Positions 48,859-59,030 of a stretch of 64,000 nt of DNA are shown here, piece by piece; within the stretch, counting starts at the first letter, position 1; each line of letters starts with the position of its first letter. The stretch covers positions 192,326-256,325 of the forward strand of contig JACOUO010000011.1 of NCBI GenBank assembly GCA_016177845.1, read 5' to 3'. The notes under the pieces were generated by a model. That model saw only the letters and a program-made list of their open reading frames with translations, was not told the DNA's origin and made no database searches. Source of the stretch: Deltaproteobacteria bacterium. GTDB lineage: Bacteria > Desulfobacterota > GWC2-55-46. The translations under genes and the position numbers were made by a program.

Positions 48859-51570
48859 TTAGCCTACGAAGCTGCACTTTGAAGCCGCTGTCCTTGTATC
48901 CATGTTGCGGCCTCTGTTGATATGGTCGTCTATCTCGGCTGCGCAGCCTATCATCCTTCCGAAGAGGAATGTGGTGAATGCCGCGGCTTCGACTTCCTTA
49001 TCCGACATCTTGCCTGTGTTGAAGGCTTCCCATACGACTTTAAGGAGGATGACGGCAATGACCGCATCGACATTGACGCAGTACACATTGGAGCTGACCT
49101 TTGCCTCATAAAGCGACCTTACAAGGTTCTGATAGAATTCGAGGAACACATTGTAGATGCCTTTTTCCTCAAACAGTGAGCTTACGAACCTTTCCCTCGG
49201 GTCAAAGTTTACTTCCTTGCCCTTGAATACCGGGTGGTTAACGCAAGGTATCTTCATGTACTCGATATTTCCGAATGCCTTCTGGTCAGCCTTGTACTTG
49301 GCGTATGACTTGGCATATTCATCGGCAATGGCCTTAAGGTTAAGCCCGTGCTTTTTGTCAGCCGGGTTGTTGAGCCCTTTGCCCTTGAACCTGTCGATGA
49401 GGAACGCGATGGCTTCAAAGCCGTTGCCGCCGTGCGCAAAGCCTGTGTGTGTAAGGAATCCGATAAAGGCCTTGTTTATCTGAACCCTGTGCGGGTCTTC
49501 GGGGCCGTCGGAGCTTACGCCGCCTTTGCAGCCCTGCGCTGAGATCGTGCCCGGGCCGTTTGAGATGATAAGGCCAAGAAGCATTGAGAACTCGAAACGC
49601 TCGGCCTCAGTCGGTTTCCTGCCGATAAGGGCAAGGAATGCCGCGTCAGTAAATGTCCAGTTCCCGATAAGGTCTTCGTTCTTCACACCGCAGAAGCTGT
49701 CGTCTGTCTGCTTTACAGCAGGCACGCTGCAGCCTACGAATGAAGAGAATACCCTTGAGTACCAGGGCAGAGCTGTGATTGTTACCTTTGATATATTCCT
49801 CTTGAAGAGCGGCTCCCATCCCAGTGTCATCCAGATCGCGGCAAGAATCGCGCTTGAAGAGGGGTTGCCTCCGGCGGCTTCTGTTACGAACTCAACGAAT
49901 ACGGACTTTTTGCCGAGCTTTGCGAGGCTCTGAAGCATCAGTCCCGACCTCTTGTCGTCTTTACAGGCAACGAGAGATTTTTTTGCGTCATCTGAAAGGC
50001 CCGCAAGAACGGCTGAGCAGTCAAATTTGTCAGCGGGGTTTGTAAGCCCTGAAGACTGGAAGCTCTCAAGTATAAGTTCTGATGTACCGATTGCCTTCTT
50101 TACCTTGCCCTTGCCAAGTATCGAGATAGCCGCTGAAAGAACGCTATTGGGTGAGCTTTCAGCTTCCCTCGCCGCGTCAGCCGCGATATTTGACGGGTTA
50201 TTGTGATGGTTCAGATAGGCATTGAAAGCGATATTGGCAAGAGACCTGCCAAAATCATCCGGGTAGCCCTTAAGGAGCGAGAACACAAGATTTTCCTCAA
50301 GTGAACGCTTTGAAGCGTCGAGGATCGACATGTTGTAGAGCTTTGTCACCTGCGTGTTCGGGTCCATCATGGAGGCGCCGCTTGCGTCCTTCATTGTCTG
50401 CCTCGGGTACTGCGCGCCGACCTGCTTGTTTATGTGATCGATCTGCTCGTCATACGGAGCTTCCGCGCGTACTGCCGGCACATCGAGTTCCTTTGGCAGC
50501 TGCAGTGAGGCATTGTTCGCAAACCAGCACTTAAGCGAAAGGTCACCCTTTGGCTCGAAGTCAGGCTTTATCCCGTTAAGCTCCATTACCTTTGTAAGGG
50601 CTTCGGGTATGTAGGCGATATTGGTTACAACCGCGCCCTTCTTTGAGAATATCGGGGTCTGAGGGGTGTAGATTCCGTCAACCCCGAAGTAATCCATATA
50701 CCACTTCTCTTTTGCCTTTGCGTCATCGCCTGAGCCCGCAAGGCTGCCTGCGTGTCCGCAAGCCTTTGTAAGCCTTGCCTTCCACCTTCCGACAACGCAT
50801 GCTACCGTAGGCTTTGTTATATTTAGCTCGTGCTCATAGTATCCGCCCGGCTCTGTGTAGATGACCGCAGCCTTTGACCTGTCGTCGTTGTCAAGGGCAT
50901 GGAAGAACTCTTTTGGGGCATAATGGATGTAAACATCCTTGCCGCTTGATACGGAGGTCGTTGTTCCCCAGCCCTTTGTGAGCAGGTAAACGGCTATTGT
51001 CGTTGTGAAGTTGCCTGAGTTTGAGAATAAGGCGACCGACCCCTTTACAAGTGATTCCTCAGGCTTGTTACCGCCGAGGGCTCCGCCAATCCTGACCTTG
51101 TTCCATGCGTCCGCAACACCAAGGCAGTTTCCGCCGAACACATCTATTCCGTTTGTCTGGCATATCGCCCTTATTATCCTTGCGTCATTGACCGATATCT
51201 TCTCTGTAAGGATAATGATCTTTTTAAGGTCAGGGTTATGCCTTACAGCTTCAGCGACACCGTCCTTAACGCCTGAAGGCGGCAGGTAGATGACTGCCGT
51301 GTTGAACTTATGCCCTGCTTTGATGCCTTCGAGTATCGAGTTGTAAACAGGGATGTTGCCTATCTTCGTCTCGAGGGACTGACCGGATCTTCCCGGGCTT
51401 GTTCCGAATACAATATTTCCGCCTGAATATATGTGGCTTACCGGCGTGACTGTCTTACTCTCATTTCCGGTGATATTAAGTACGACTACCCGGTCTTCTC
51501 TTGTCGCTATCTCAGACAGCGAGTTTATTCCTACATAGTAAGGAAAATTTTTAAGGCCTTGTTTGTGCAT
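48859..51570 (-). CDS. aclA: ATP-citrate lyase, large subunit (CoA-ligase plus citrate synthase-like)
   Basis: A 903-residue protein. The first 350 residues are the CoA-binding/ligase part, with the phospho-accepting His273 in KACGHAGSLAGSG. The C-terminal part is citrate synthase-like, with HTGFAHGGNGFEA (His713) and a late DDHINRGRN, the lyase active-site region. It cleaves citrate to acetyl-CoA and oxaloacetate with ATP, the key step of the reductive TCA cycle. Green sulfur AclA is about 600 residues; this is some 300 longer, as in the so-called type II enzymes. An extra citrate synthase-like segment lies around 400-620. It lies 31 nt after aclB. Confidence 0.93.
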   Translation of the reverse strand: MHKQGLKNFPYYVGINSLSEIATREDRVVVLNITGNESKTVTPVSHIYSGGNIVFGTSPGRSGQSLETKIGNIPVYNSILEGIKAGHKFNTAVIYLPPSGVKDGVAEAVRHNPDLKKIIILTEKISVNDARIIRAICQTNGIDVFGGNCLGVADAWNKVRIGGALGGNKPEESLVKGSVALFSNSGNFTTTIAVYLLTKGWGTTTSVSSGKDVYIHYAPKEFFHALDNDDRSKAAVIYTEPGGYYEHELNITKPTVACVVGRWKARLTKACGHAGSLAGSGDDAKAKEKWYMDYFGVDGIYTPQTPIFSKKGAVVTNIAYIPEALTKVMELNGIKPDFEPKGDLSLKCWFANNASLQLPKELDVPAVRAEAPYDEQIDHINKQVGAQYPRQTMKDASGASMMDPNTQVTKLYNMSILDASKRSLEENLVFSLLKGYPDDFGRSLANIAFNAYLNHHNNPSNIAADAAREAESSPNSVLSAAISILGKGKVKKAIGTSELILESFQSSGLTNPADKFDCSAVLAGLSDDAKKSLVACKDDKRSGLMLQSLAKLGKKSVFVEFVTEAAGGNPSSSAILAAIWMTLGWEPLFKRNISKVTITALPWYSRVFSSFVGCSVPAVKQTDDSFCGVKNEDLIGNWTFTDAAFLALIGRKPTEAERFEFSMLLGLIISNGPGTISAQGCKGGVSSDGPEDPHRVQINKAFIGFLTHTGFAHGGNGFEAIAFLIDRFKGKGLNNPADKKHGLNLKAIADEYAKSYAKYKADQKAFGNIEYMKIPCVNHPVFKGKEVNFDPRERFVSSLFEEKGIYNVFLEFYQNLVRSLYEAKVSSNVYCVNVDAVIAVILLKVVWEAFNTGKMSDKEVEAAAFTTFLFGRMIGCAAEIDDHINRGRNMDTRTAASKCSFVG

Positions 51571-51601
51571 GACTCCTCACCCTTAAGTTTAATTTTAGGT
51601 G

Positions 51602-52903
51602 CTATTTCCTGGCAGGCTCTGCAGCTACGGCATTGCCTGACCCAAGTTTCTGGTTGAACATAGCCCTGCCTTCCTTCTCCATCCACTTATCGATATTGAG
51701 CGCGTAGTTGACGACTTCGCTCATGGCGCTGTCGTGGCCGAATATCCTGTAAGGGAGCTTAAGGTTCTCAAGGGTATCCCTCATGTAAGCCATACCCCTG
51801 ATAAGGTTCGGGCCGCCCCTTCCGATTACGACAAAAAGAGGTGTGGGGCCGTTTTTGTAGAAGTAGTCCTTAAGGGCGTCTGCCATTGCCCTGAATGTCT
51901 CGTAGATGTCGGTGTTGTTTGCCTTGCCGCCGATTATAAAGAGGACATTGGACTGCTTGAGCCAATGCTTGAAGCATATTCTTGAGATCTGGTACATCTT
52001 CTCGTAAGGCGGGTTTCCGCCGAAGTCGGAAGATATTGTAGCCCTCTCACCGAGAAGCTCAGTAACAAGCGCGTTCGCGCCGCCGCCGAATGTGGGGGCT
52101 GTTATCGTGCCTTTCGGGTTGATGACGAAAACATCGCTCTGGCCCTGGTATGTCCTTAACTGGTTGATTTCCTGCTCGAACTCTGAATAATCGGATGCAA
52201 ACAGATGGGCAGGAAGATCAAGCCTTTTCCAGGCCGGGTTATCGATGTCAAATGAACCTTTGAAGTCGCAGGCAACGGGAATAAGCCTTCCCTTTGAATC
52301 AGCGCTCATCCTTATCGGGTTAAGCTCCAATGTGCTCATGCCGTAGTTGTTGTAGAGCGTCCAAAGCTTGGGCAGGTTCTGTACGAGCGGGCTTATTATC
52401 TCGCAAGGCGCGCCGAGCTGTGTAAGGGCGTTTGAGATATGGAAGCTCTTAAGCCCTGTAAGCGGGTCAAAGGGCACTTCCATTATCTTGTCCTTGGGAA
52501 GCTCTTCGATATCCATACCGCCGTGGTGCGTAATGGTCATTATAGGTGAACGGTATAATGTTGAATCGCTGATTGAAAAATAGACCTCATGTTCTGCCGG
52601 AACGCCGCCTTCGAAGGTGACTCCGTCAGCCTTGACTGATGTATTGCCGAAGGTGTGCTCGATGAAATAGAGCCTTTCCTTCTCTTTGAGGGCTGTTGTG
52701 ATATCCTTTGCCCTGCCGATAAGGCCTGCCTTGCCTTTTTTGCCGACACCGCCCTTGAAAATGGGCTTTATGAAGACCTGTCCGCATCTTTTGATGAGGT
52801 CTTTGATCTCATCAACACTTGCCTCAGGGCCAAGGACTTCGGCAGACGGGAACTCAACGCGCTTTAAAAGCTTGCTGCCCCACTGAAGGCCTGTAAGCTG
52901 CAT
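51602..52903 (-). CDS. aclB: ATP-citrate lyase, small subunit (ATP-grasp plus citrate-binding)
   Basis: A 433-residue protein. The N-terminal ATP-grasp part (about 1-235) includes VFIKPIFKGGVGKKGKAGL and STLELNPIRM; the C-terminal succinyl-CoA-synthetase-like half includes TFGGGANALVTELLGE and VIGRGGPNLIRGMAYM, which binds citrate and carries the power helices. With AclA it forms the citrate-cleaving complex. CGGAGG precedes the ATG. The order idh-aclB-aclA on one strand suggests a dedicated carbon-fixation operon, with a strong hairpin in the idh-aclB gap. Confidence 0.92.
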   Translation of the reverse strand: MQLTGLQWGSKLLKRVEFPSAEVLGPEASVDEIKDLIKRCGQVFIKPIFKGGVGKKGKAGLIGRAKDITTALKEKERLYFIEHTFGNTSVKADGVTFEGGVPAEHEVYFSISDSTLYRSPIMTITHHGGMDIEELPKDKIMEVPFDPLTGLKSFHISNALTQLGAPCEIISPLVQNLPKLWTLYNNYGMSTLELNPIRMSADSKGRLIPVACDFKGSFDIDNPAWKRLDLPAHLFASDYSEFEQEINQLRTYQGQSDVFVINPKGTITAPTFGGGANALVTELLGERATISSDFGGNPPYEKMYQISRICFKHWLKQSNVLFIIGGKANNTDIYETFRAMADALKDYFYKNGPTPLFVVIGRGGPNLIRGMAYMRDTLENLKLPYRIFGHDSAMSEVVNYALNIDKWMEKEGRAMFNQKLGSGNAVAAEPARK

Positions 52904-52950
52904 AACTACCTCCGTTATTCAATTTATCTTGTAAATCAGTGATTATTAAT

Positions 52951-52992
52951 GCTCTTCCCTGATCAGCCTTTTCAGGCGGCTCAGGGAAGAGC
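52951..52992 (-). promoter_or_regulatory. Strong intercistronic hairpin between idh and aclB
   Basis: GCTCTTCCCTGA (52951-52962) and TCAGGGAAGAGC (52981-52992) pair perfectly over 12 bp around an 18-nt loop that can itself pair (GCC/GGC). No T-run follows on the minus strand, so it looks like an mRNA-processing or stability element rather than a terminator. Confidence 0.65.
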
Positions 52993-53008
52993 CATGCATC
53001 GCTATTCT

Positions 53009-55237
<2,229 letters not shown>

Positions 55238-55351
55238 CTATATATTTTCCTTAACAAATTAATTATCAAGGATTCGGATCTAGGGTATATATATCAGCAA
55301 AAACACAGGCCTGTTTTTTTGCGCTTAACCGGCGTTTTTTTAGAGGCACTA

Positions 55352-55380
55352 ACTAAAACAATTTTTCCTTGTTTTGTCAA
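55352..55380 (-). promoter_or_regulatory. Possible second idh promoter downstream of the riboswitch
   Basis: On the minus strand a perfect TTGACA (55380-55375), a 17-nt spacer and TTTAGT (55357-55352). The -35 box sits inside a small dyad (CCTTG-N6-CAAGG, 55368-55383). If active it would bypass the riboswitch. The remaining stretch to the idh ATG is AT-rich with no reading frame. Confidence 0.4.
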
Positions 55381-55416
55381 GGATTTTCAGCTGTTAGGGG
55401 CTCGAAAAACACGCAT

Positions 55417-55479
55417 AAAAAAACCGCCTGAGCAATTGTAAAACAGGTCAAAAAAGACCAGTTTTAAATGCCCAGACGG
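55417..55479 (-). terminator. Riboswitch expression platform: intrinsic terminator
   Basis: On the minus strand CCGTCTGGGCA (55479-55469), which is also the 3' end of the aptamer, pairs over 11 bp (two G-U) with TGCTCAGGCGG (55434-55424), followed by seven T (55423-55417). An inner hairpin (GGTC-T6-GACC) fills the loop. Aptamer and terminator cannot form together. Confidence 0.85.
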
Positions 55480-55550
55480 TCGGCTTATCCGAATATATTA
55501 CTTTCCGCTCCCCGGTGGTGTCCACCTTGATTCCGTCAGTTACGGAAGTT
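55469..55550 (-). promoter_or_regulatory. ZTP (pfl-type) riboswitch aptamer
   Basis: Read on the minus strand. P1 is UUCCG (55547-55543) with CGGAA (55507-55503). The P1 internal loop holds UAACUGACGG, matching the UGACUGGCG of known ZTP aptamers. P2 with its flank reads GGUGGACACCACCGGGGAG, almost letter for letter the pfl consensus. After a linker, P3 (UCGG/CCGA) leads into the conserved CCGUCUGGGCA. The pseudoknot GACGG with CCGUC replaces the common GGCG/CGCC pair by covarying bases. ZTP riboswitches sense AICAR triphosphate, an alarm for 10-formyl-THF shortage. A 16-nt palindrome (55552-55567) precedes it. The downstream gene is idh. Confidence 0.85.
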
Positions 55551-55585
55551 CGGCTTGCATGCAAGCCTATGTTTGAAGCGGGATA

Positions 55586-55614
55586 AATGTAATACAAAAC
55601 TATTATTTTGTCAA
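55586..55614 (-). promoter_or_regulatory. Sigma70-type promoter feeding the ZTP riboswitch
   Basis: On the minus strand TTGACA (55614-55609), a 17-nt spacer, TACATT (55591-55586). Transcription would begin near 55579, about 30 nt before the aptamer, and just after the HIT gene stop. Confidence 0.7.
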
Positions 55615-55649
55615 GTCCATATTTTGATTTCAGAAGAGGCCGGATATTC

Positions 55650-56129
55650 CTATAAATCGGAGAAGCGGGGTCGCAGTTTTTCCAGAGTTTTGTGGAGGTG
55701 TTCAGGGATGACCTTCACATCAGAGAGCACAGGCATGAAGTTTAAATCCCCATTCCAGCGGGGTACTATGTGCATATGGAGGTGCTCGTCAATGCCTGCC
55801 CCAGCCGCCCTTCCGAGGTTCATGCCGATATTGAAGCCGTCAGGCCTGAATACCTCTTTAAGGACTTTCACAGCATGGGCCATAAGGCGGAACATGTCCG
55901 CTGATTCTTCCGGCGTAAGCTCTTCAAGGAGTGCGGTATGCCTGATGGGTGAGATGAGCAGATGACCGCTGTTATATGGGAACTTATTGAGAATCACGGA
56001 AGATATTTTGCCGCTGTAAAGCACAAGCCCCTCTAAAGGTTCTTTTAAAGGCGCTGTGCAGAAAACGCATTTGCCGTCTTTTTCAGCCTCAATGTACTCC
56101 GCGCGCCAGGGAGCCCAGATTTGTTTCAT
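55650..56129 (-). CDS. HIT family hydrolase
   Basis: A 159-residue histidine-triad protein. The triad is HLHMHIVPRW (H-x-H-x-H) near residue 115. The N-terminal CVFCTAPL is a CxxC zinc half-site; MKQIWAPWRAEYIE and NKFPYNSGHLLISPIRH are typical of the HIT/galT-like or Ap4A-phosphorylase-like branch. It hydrolyses or phosphorolyses nucleotide adducts such as Ap4A; the exact substrate is open. It follows the HU/IHF gene by 5 nt. The riboswitch promoter lies directly after its stop. Confidence 0.9.
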   Translation of the reverse strand: MKQIWAPWRAEYIEAEKDGKCVFCTAPLKEPLEGLVLYSGKISSVILNKFPYNSGHLLISPIRHTALLEELTPEESADMFRLMAHAVKVLKEVFRPDGFNIGMNLGRAAGAGIDEHLHMHIVPRWNGDLNFMPVLSDVKVIPEHLHKTLEKLRPRFSDL

Positions 56130-56134
56130 AAAAT

Positions 56135-56416
56135 CTAAGCCTTGTTGATCCTTTCCCTGATTTCCTTGCCTGCCTTGAAGAACGGGACTTTCTTTGACTC
56201 AATAAATATGTTCTCGCCTGACTTGGGGTTGCGGCCCTGCCTGCCGTCGCGGTCCTTTATCTTGAAGCTGCCGAAGCCGCGTATCTCGACCTTGTCACCC
56301 TGTGAAAGGCTGGAGGACATGCTTTCAAAAAGCGTATCCACGATTATTTCGATGTCCTTCCTTGAGAAGTTGTTTACCTTTGAAGAAACTATTTCGATAA
56401 GCTCACTCTTGGTCAT
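56135..56416 (-). CDS. HU/IHF family DNA-binding protein
   Basis: I choose ATG 56416 (93 residues, MTKSELIEIVSSKV) because GGAGGAG stands before it; longer in-frame starts run into sppA. The two N-terminal helices and the DNA-binding arm with GRNPKSGENIFIESKKVPFFKAG are those of IHF-like proteins. It bends DNA and shapes the nucleoid. Lying after sppA and rpsA, it resembles the ihfB place next to rpsA in proteobacteria, so an IHF-beta-like role is possible. Confidence 0.92.
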   Translation of the reverse strand: MTKSELIEIVSSKVNNFSRKDIEIIVDTLFESMSSSLSQGDKVEIRGFGSFKIKDRDGRQGRNPKSGENIFIESKKVPFFKAGKEIRERINKA

Positions 56417-56442
56417 TACTGCTCTCCTCCTTGTCATCCGTA

Positions 56443-57329
56443 CTAATCTGGTTTTGATGTTAGGTACATAACGCGAAATCCTGAAAAAAGCTCGGTAAAG
56501 TCTTTTGAGATTGATTCTCCGAATACCGTCTTCCAAAAGCTCAACGCTTTTTTCTCAGGATATATTACTTCAGGTTTCCCTTCAATGCCAGCCATTCTGG
56601 CGCTTAGTTCTATTGCTTCCTGCAGTCCGCCGAGCTCATCAACAAGGCCTTTTTCCTTTGCCTGTGAGCCTGTAAGTATCCTGCCGTCGGCTATTGCCTT
56701 TACATCTTCGAATTTAAGGTTCCTGCCTTCAGCCACAGCCTTAATGAACTGGTTGTTGACCTCGTCTATTACGGCCTGTATCAGCTTTTTCTCCTCATCT
56801 TCCATCTTGCGAAGAGGTGAGCCTACATCCTTATACTTTCCGCTTTTTACTACATATCCTTTCCTTTAAGCCCGATCTTACCCAAGAGTTCTTCGGCGTT
56901 CATAAACTCGACTATTACGCCGATGCTCCCGGTAATGGTACCGGGGTTTGCTACAATCTTTTCAGCCGCAACCGCTGAGTACAGACCGCCGGAAGCGGCT
57001 ATTGTTCCCATTGAAGCGACTACTGTTTTGACTTCTTTAAGCCTTAAGATGCGGCTGTGTATCTCCTGTGAGGGAGCGACCGCCCCTCCGGGAGAATCGA
57101 TCCTTACCACAACCGCTTTTATATCATCCCTCTCCTCAATGGCCTCAAGCTCCTGCCCAAACTCAGTAGGGTCGGTAATGACCCCTGTGAGCTCGACAAC
57201 CGCAACTTTATCTGCGCCGGATATGCCTTTACGGCCTATAAACACCGCAATTATAACCGAAAGAGCGATAATTATAAAGAACACGGCTCCGAAAGCTGCC
57301 AGAAAATTTCTTATCCTCTCTCCCCTCAT
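56443..57329 (-). pseudogene. sppA: sppA signal peptide peptidase, interrupted by a frameshift
   Basis: The first frame (57329-56850, 159 residues) has an N-terminal membrane helix, the fold strands DSPGGAVAPSQEI and the nucleophile Ser in IAASGGLYSAVAAEKI, then stops at KIGLKGKDM. The next frame continues without overlap as VVKSGKYKDVGSPLRK, which contains the catalytic Lys of SppA, and runs to 56443. The shift falls near 56850, at GGAAAGGATATGTAG. Both halves match one SppA of about 290 residues. A one-base loss (or two-base gain), a sequencing error or a recoding event could explain it. An ATG at 56805 starts after the Lys and could not restore activity. Its start overlaps the rpsA stop. 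Confidence 0.78.
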
Positions 57330-58960
57330 CAGGAAGCAGCGCCCTTATCTTCCGGCGCCTCGGCAGGTTTCGTAACGGTCCTTATGGAGAGCCCTATTTT
57401 ATTATCTTCAGGGTCGACATTGAGCACTTCAACCTCGACCATGTCGCCTACATTTATGTCTGCGCCTTTTTTCTTGCCCCTGCTGAGCTCTGAGACATGG
57501 ACAAGGCCTTCAAGCCCGTCCTCAAGCTCAACGAAAGCACCGAAGTCAGCAACACTTGTAACCCTGCCTTCGACTATCATCCCCGGAGTGTATCTCTGCT
57601 CAACACCTTCCCACGGATTTCTTTCAAGGGCTTTTGTCGAGAGCGAGAACCTTTTGTTGACGCTGTCGATATTAAGGACAACGGCCTCGACTTCCTGCCC
57701 CTTTTTAAATATCTCTGACGGATGCTTCACTTTTTTCCATGAAAGGTCTGATACATGGACAAGCCCGTCAATGCCCTCTTCTATGCCAATGAATACGCCA
57801 AAATCAGTTATGTTCTTAACTACACCCTTAACGCGGCTTCCCTTGGGATAACGCCTCTCGGCATCTTCCCACGGATTGGGCTCAACCTGCTTAAGCCCCA
57901 GAGAGATCCTCTTGCTTGCAGGGTCTATGTCGAGCACAAGCGCCTCGACCTTATCTCCCACCTTAAGCTTCTGTGACGGGTGTTTAAGTTTTGTCCATGA
58001 CATCTCGGAGATGTGGATAAGGCCCTCAAGCCCCTCTTCTATCTCGATGAACGCGCCATAGTCGGTGATATTGACGACCGTGCCTGTAACCTTTGCTCCT
58101 ACAGGATAACTCTGCATGACAGTCTGCCACGGGTCTTCCTTGGTCTGCTTAAGCCCAAGGGATATCTTTCCGTCTTCTTTATTGTACTTAAGTACCTTTA
58201 CGGTTACCTTATCGCCTATCTTAAGTATCTGGGACGGGTGAGTGACCTTGCCCCATGACAGGTCTGTAAGATGTATCAGGCCGTCTATGCCGCCGAGGTC
58301 GACAAACGCGCCGTAATCAGTGATGTTCTTTACAAGGCCCTCGATAACGCTGCCTTCGCTTATTGTCTCAAGGGTTGTCTTTTTAAGGACTTCCCTCTCC
58401 TCCTCAAGAATGCTCCTTCTTGAAACGATCACATTGTTCTTGCGCCTGTTGTATTTCAGTACCCTGAAGGCATATGTCTGGCCGATGAGCTTATCCGGGT
58501 TCCTTACAGGTTTCAGGTCTACCTGAGAGCCGGGAAGAAACGCGGTAACCCCATCTATGCTGACATAAAAGCCGCCCTTGATCCTCTGTGAAATTGTGCC
58601 GTCAAGGGTCTTGCCCTTTTCATATGACTCTATTATCTCATCCCATATCTTAAGCTGGTCTGCCTTGGCTTTTGAAAGCACAATAAAGCCGTTGTCATCT
58701 TCCTTCTTTTCGAGCAGTACTGTTATTTCATCGCCGATCTTTACGGTCGGCTTACCATCGCTATCCAGAAATTCTTTAAGAGGAACCTGGCCTTCGGACT
58801 TGTATCCGATATCGACCATTACTGAATCCTGAGTTATCTCAACGACAATTCCCTTGATGATGTCTCCTTCCTGAATTTCTTTTAATTCAGATTCAAAAAG
58901 CTCCTCGAAATCCGACTTGGGCCCATCACCTGCGTGAGATTTTTCCCCTCTCCCTATCAT
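57329..58960 (-). CDS. rpsA: 30S ribosomal protein S1
   Basis: A 543-residue protein with six S1 (OB-fold) repeats, E. coli S1 being about 557. Repeats are visible from GDIIKGIVVEITQDSVMVDIGYKSEGQVPL to GMIVEGRVTSVADFGAFVELEDGLEGLVHVSE, each ending in a VLNVDPEDNKIGLSIR-like tail. S1 binds mRNA and helps initiation. GGGGAGG lies before the ATG. An extended -10 promoter candidate lies in the gap to ispH. The fused or adjacent ispH-rpsA pair is known in several lineages; here they are separate genes. Confidence 0.95.
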   Translation of the reverse strand: MIGRGEKSHAGDGPKSDFEELFESELKEIQEGDIIKGIVVEITQDSVMVDIGYKSEGQVPLKEFLDSDGKPTVKIGDEITVLLEKKEDDNGFIVLSKAKADQLKIWDEIIESYEKGKTLDGTISQRIKGGFYVSIDGVTAFLPGSQVDLKPVRNPDKLIGQTYAFRVLKYNRRKNNVIVSRRSILEEEREVLKKTTLETISEGSVIEGLVKNITDYGAFVDLGGIDGLIHLTDLSWGKVTHPSQILKIGDKVTVKVLKYNKEDGKISLGLKQTKEDPWQTVMQSYPVGAKVTGTVVNITDYGAFIEIEEGLEGLIHISEMSWTKLKHPSQKLKVGDKVEALVLDIDPASKRISLGLKQVEPNPWEDAERRYPKGSRVKGVVKNITDFGVFIGIEEGIDGLVHVSDLSWKKVKHPSEIFKKGQEVEAVVLNIDSVNKRFSLSTKALERNPWEGVEQRYTPGMIVEGRVTSVADFGAFVELEDGLEGLVHVSELSRGKKKGADINVGDMVEVEVLNVDPEDNKIGLSIRTVTKPAEAPEDKGAAS

Positions 58961-59005
58961 TAATTACCTGACCTCCCCTGTTTTTCTTTTAAATATCAAA
59001 AAGAT

Positions 59006-59014
59006 ATCATAGCA
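59006..59014 (-). promoter_or_regulatory. Extended -10 promoter candidate for rpsA
   Basis: On the minus strand TGCTATGAT (59014-59006), one base off the nonamer found before the genes at 6893 and 7210, 46 nt before the rpsA ATG. Confidence 0.5.
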
Positions 59015-59030
59015 TGTTTCAAAGTGCAAA

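Noticed and set aside
56443-56805. A separate small gene for the 120-residue frame starting at ATG 56805
   Set aside because: Its sequence is the C-terminal half of SppA and the homology continues upstream of the ATG to the frameshift, so it is part of the broken sppA.
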